Of a stretch of 5,807 bases of DNA, positions 5,347 through 5,807 are shown piece by piece. The position numbers and the translations under genes are program-made. The stretch is from contig CAMJNB010000107.1 of NCBI GenBank assembly GCA_946407175.1, positions 1-5,807 of the forward strand, written 5' to 3'. This stretch comes from an uncultured Selenomonadales bacterium. Its GTDB lineage: Bacteria; Bacillota_C; Negativicutes; Selenomonadales; Selenomonadaceae. The notes below the pieces were generated by a model. That model saw only the letters and a list, made by a program, of their open reading frames with translations, searched no databases and was not told the origin of the DNA. Every line of letters starts with the position of its first letter. Within the stretch, counting starts at the first letter, position 1.

Positions 5347-5807
5347 TTGAGCCGTCGATTTTTCATAAAACTTTTGTTAAGCTTGGGTCTTGGCGCGTAC
5401 TTTCCAAAATTGGTTGAGGCGGCACGCTTGGAAAAATTACATCAGCCGCAGGACGGATACAAGCCTTTGACTCAAGTAAAATTTTTGCGTCAAGTGGTTA
5501 CAAAGGATTCGCGTACTTCCCGCGTCATAATGTGGCAGTGTGATGACGAATTGCCGGACGTTAAAGTTGAATATGAATTAATCGGCGCAGGCGGCGCGTA
5601 CTTCTGCGCGGCGAATTTTGAAATTGTCGAACAAGACGACGCTACTGTTTACATTTACACCTGCACGCTTGAAAATCTTAAGCCCGAAAGTCTCTACCGA
5701 TTCAGAGTCATTTCAAACGACGCGGCGATTAGCTGGCAAAACCTTCGTACCGCCGGCTACGGAAATTTTCAAATGCTTATTTTCAGTGATTCGCAGTGCG
5801 TCAACTA
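5347..5807 (+). CDS. Tat-exported metallophosphoesterase with purple-acid-phosphatase-like N-terminal domain (3' partial)
   Basis: The frame is open from TTG at 5347 to the window end, giving 153 complete codons. The N-terminus, SRRFFIK (residues 2-8) followed by LLLSLGLGAYF and an alanine-containing exit near 25, is a twin-arginine signal. Residues about 40-140 look like the fibronectin-type-III-like N-terminal domain of purple acid phosphatases: FLRQVVTKDSRTSRVIMWQ, then YTCTLENLKPESLYRFRVIS. The sequence then enters the catalytic domain with QMLIFSDSQ; D148 is where the first metal-binding Asp of the two-metal centre belongs. The remaining metal motifs lie outside the window. Family members hydrolyse phosphate mono- or diesters outside the cytoplasm. 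It follows tsaE after 73 bases; no separate promoter is obvious, so it may be read through from the tsaE promoters. Confidence 0.82.
   Translation, partial: MSRRFFIKLLLSLGLGAYFPKLVEAARLEKLHQPQDGYKPLTQVKFLRQVVTKDSRTSRVIMWQCDDELPDVKVEYELIGAGGAYFCAANFEIVEQDDATVYIYTCTLENLKPESLYRFRVISNDAAISWQNLRTAGYGNFQMLIFSDSQCVN

Overview
The window looks like a piece of a bacterial chromosome with moderate GC content, tightly packed genes and short spacers. A TsaE protein and two substrate-independent twin-arginine (Tat) signal sequences indicate a bacterium. The style of the proteins and the strong AGGAGG-like ribosome sites suggest a Firmicute, perhaps a member of the Negativicutes, but that is an impression and not a demonstrated assignment.

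Left block (1-2706, + strand): the 3' part of a gene for a P-loop NTPase of the STAND/archaeal-ATPase type is followed after 91 bases by a gene of 361 codons. The second protein is not recognised as a whole, but it ends in an R-N-x3-H motif like that of HEPN ribonucleases. A clear intrinsic terminator follows. I read these as a two-gene operon and as a candidate defence or stress module (NTPase sensor plus HEPN-like effector). This is the most interesting part of the window, but the functional reading is inference. The two genes are separated by an array of 7-base units carrying TAG on the + strand, followed by 7-base units carrying CTA, which runs directly into the ribosome binding site.

Middle block (2724-4487, - strand): a Tat-exported, metal-dependent amidohydrolase of the YtcJ/amidohydrolase-3 type, convergent with the left operon. 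A 17-base segment covering its stop codon is repeated just beyond the gene.

Right block (4488-5807): a divergent intergenic region holds an 84-base tandem duplication of the whole promoter, leader, ribosome site and ATG in front of tsaE, the ATPase of tRNA t6A synthesis. A second TAG/CTA heptamer array with the same layout as the first follows tsaE. It leads into a Tat-exported metallophosphoesterase with a purple-acid-phosphatase-like N-terminal domain, which starts with TTG and is cut off by the window end.

Besides the NTPase/HEPN pair, the main unexplained structure is the pair of head-to-head heptamer arrays in two unrelated spacers, each ending on the ribosome site of the next gene. Both arrays place stop codons in all frames of both strands.
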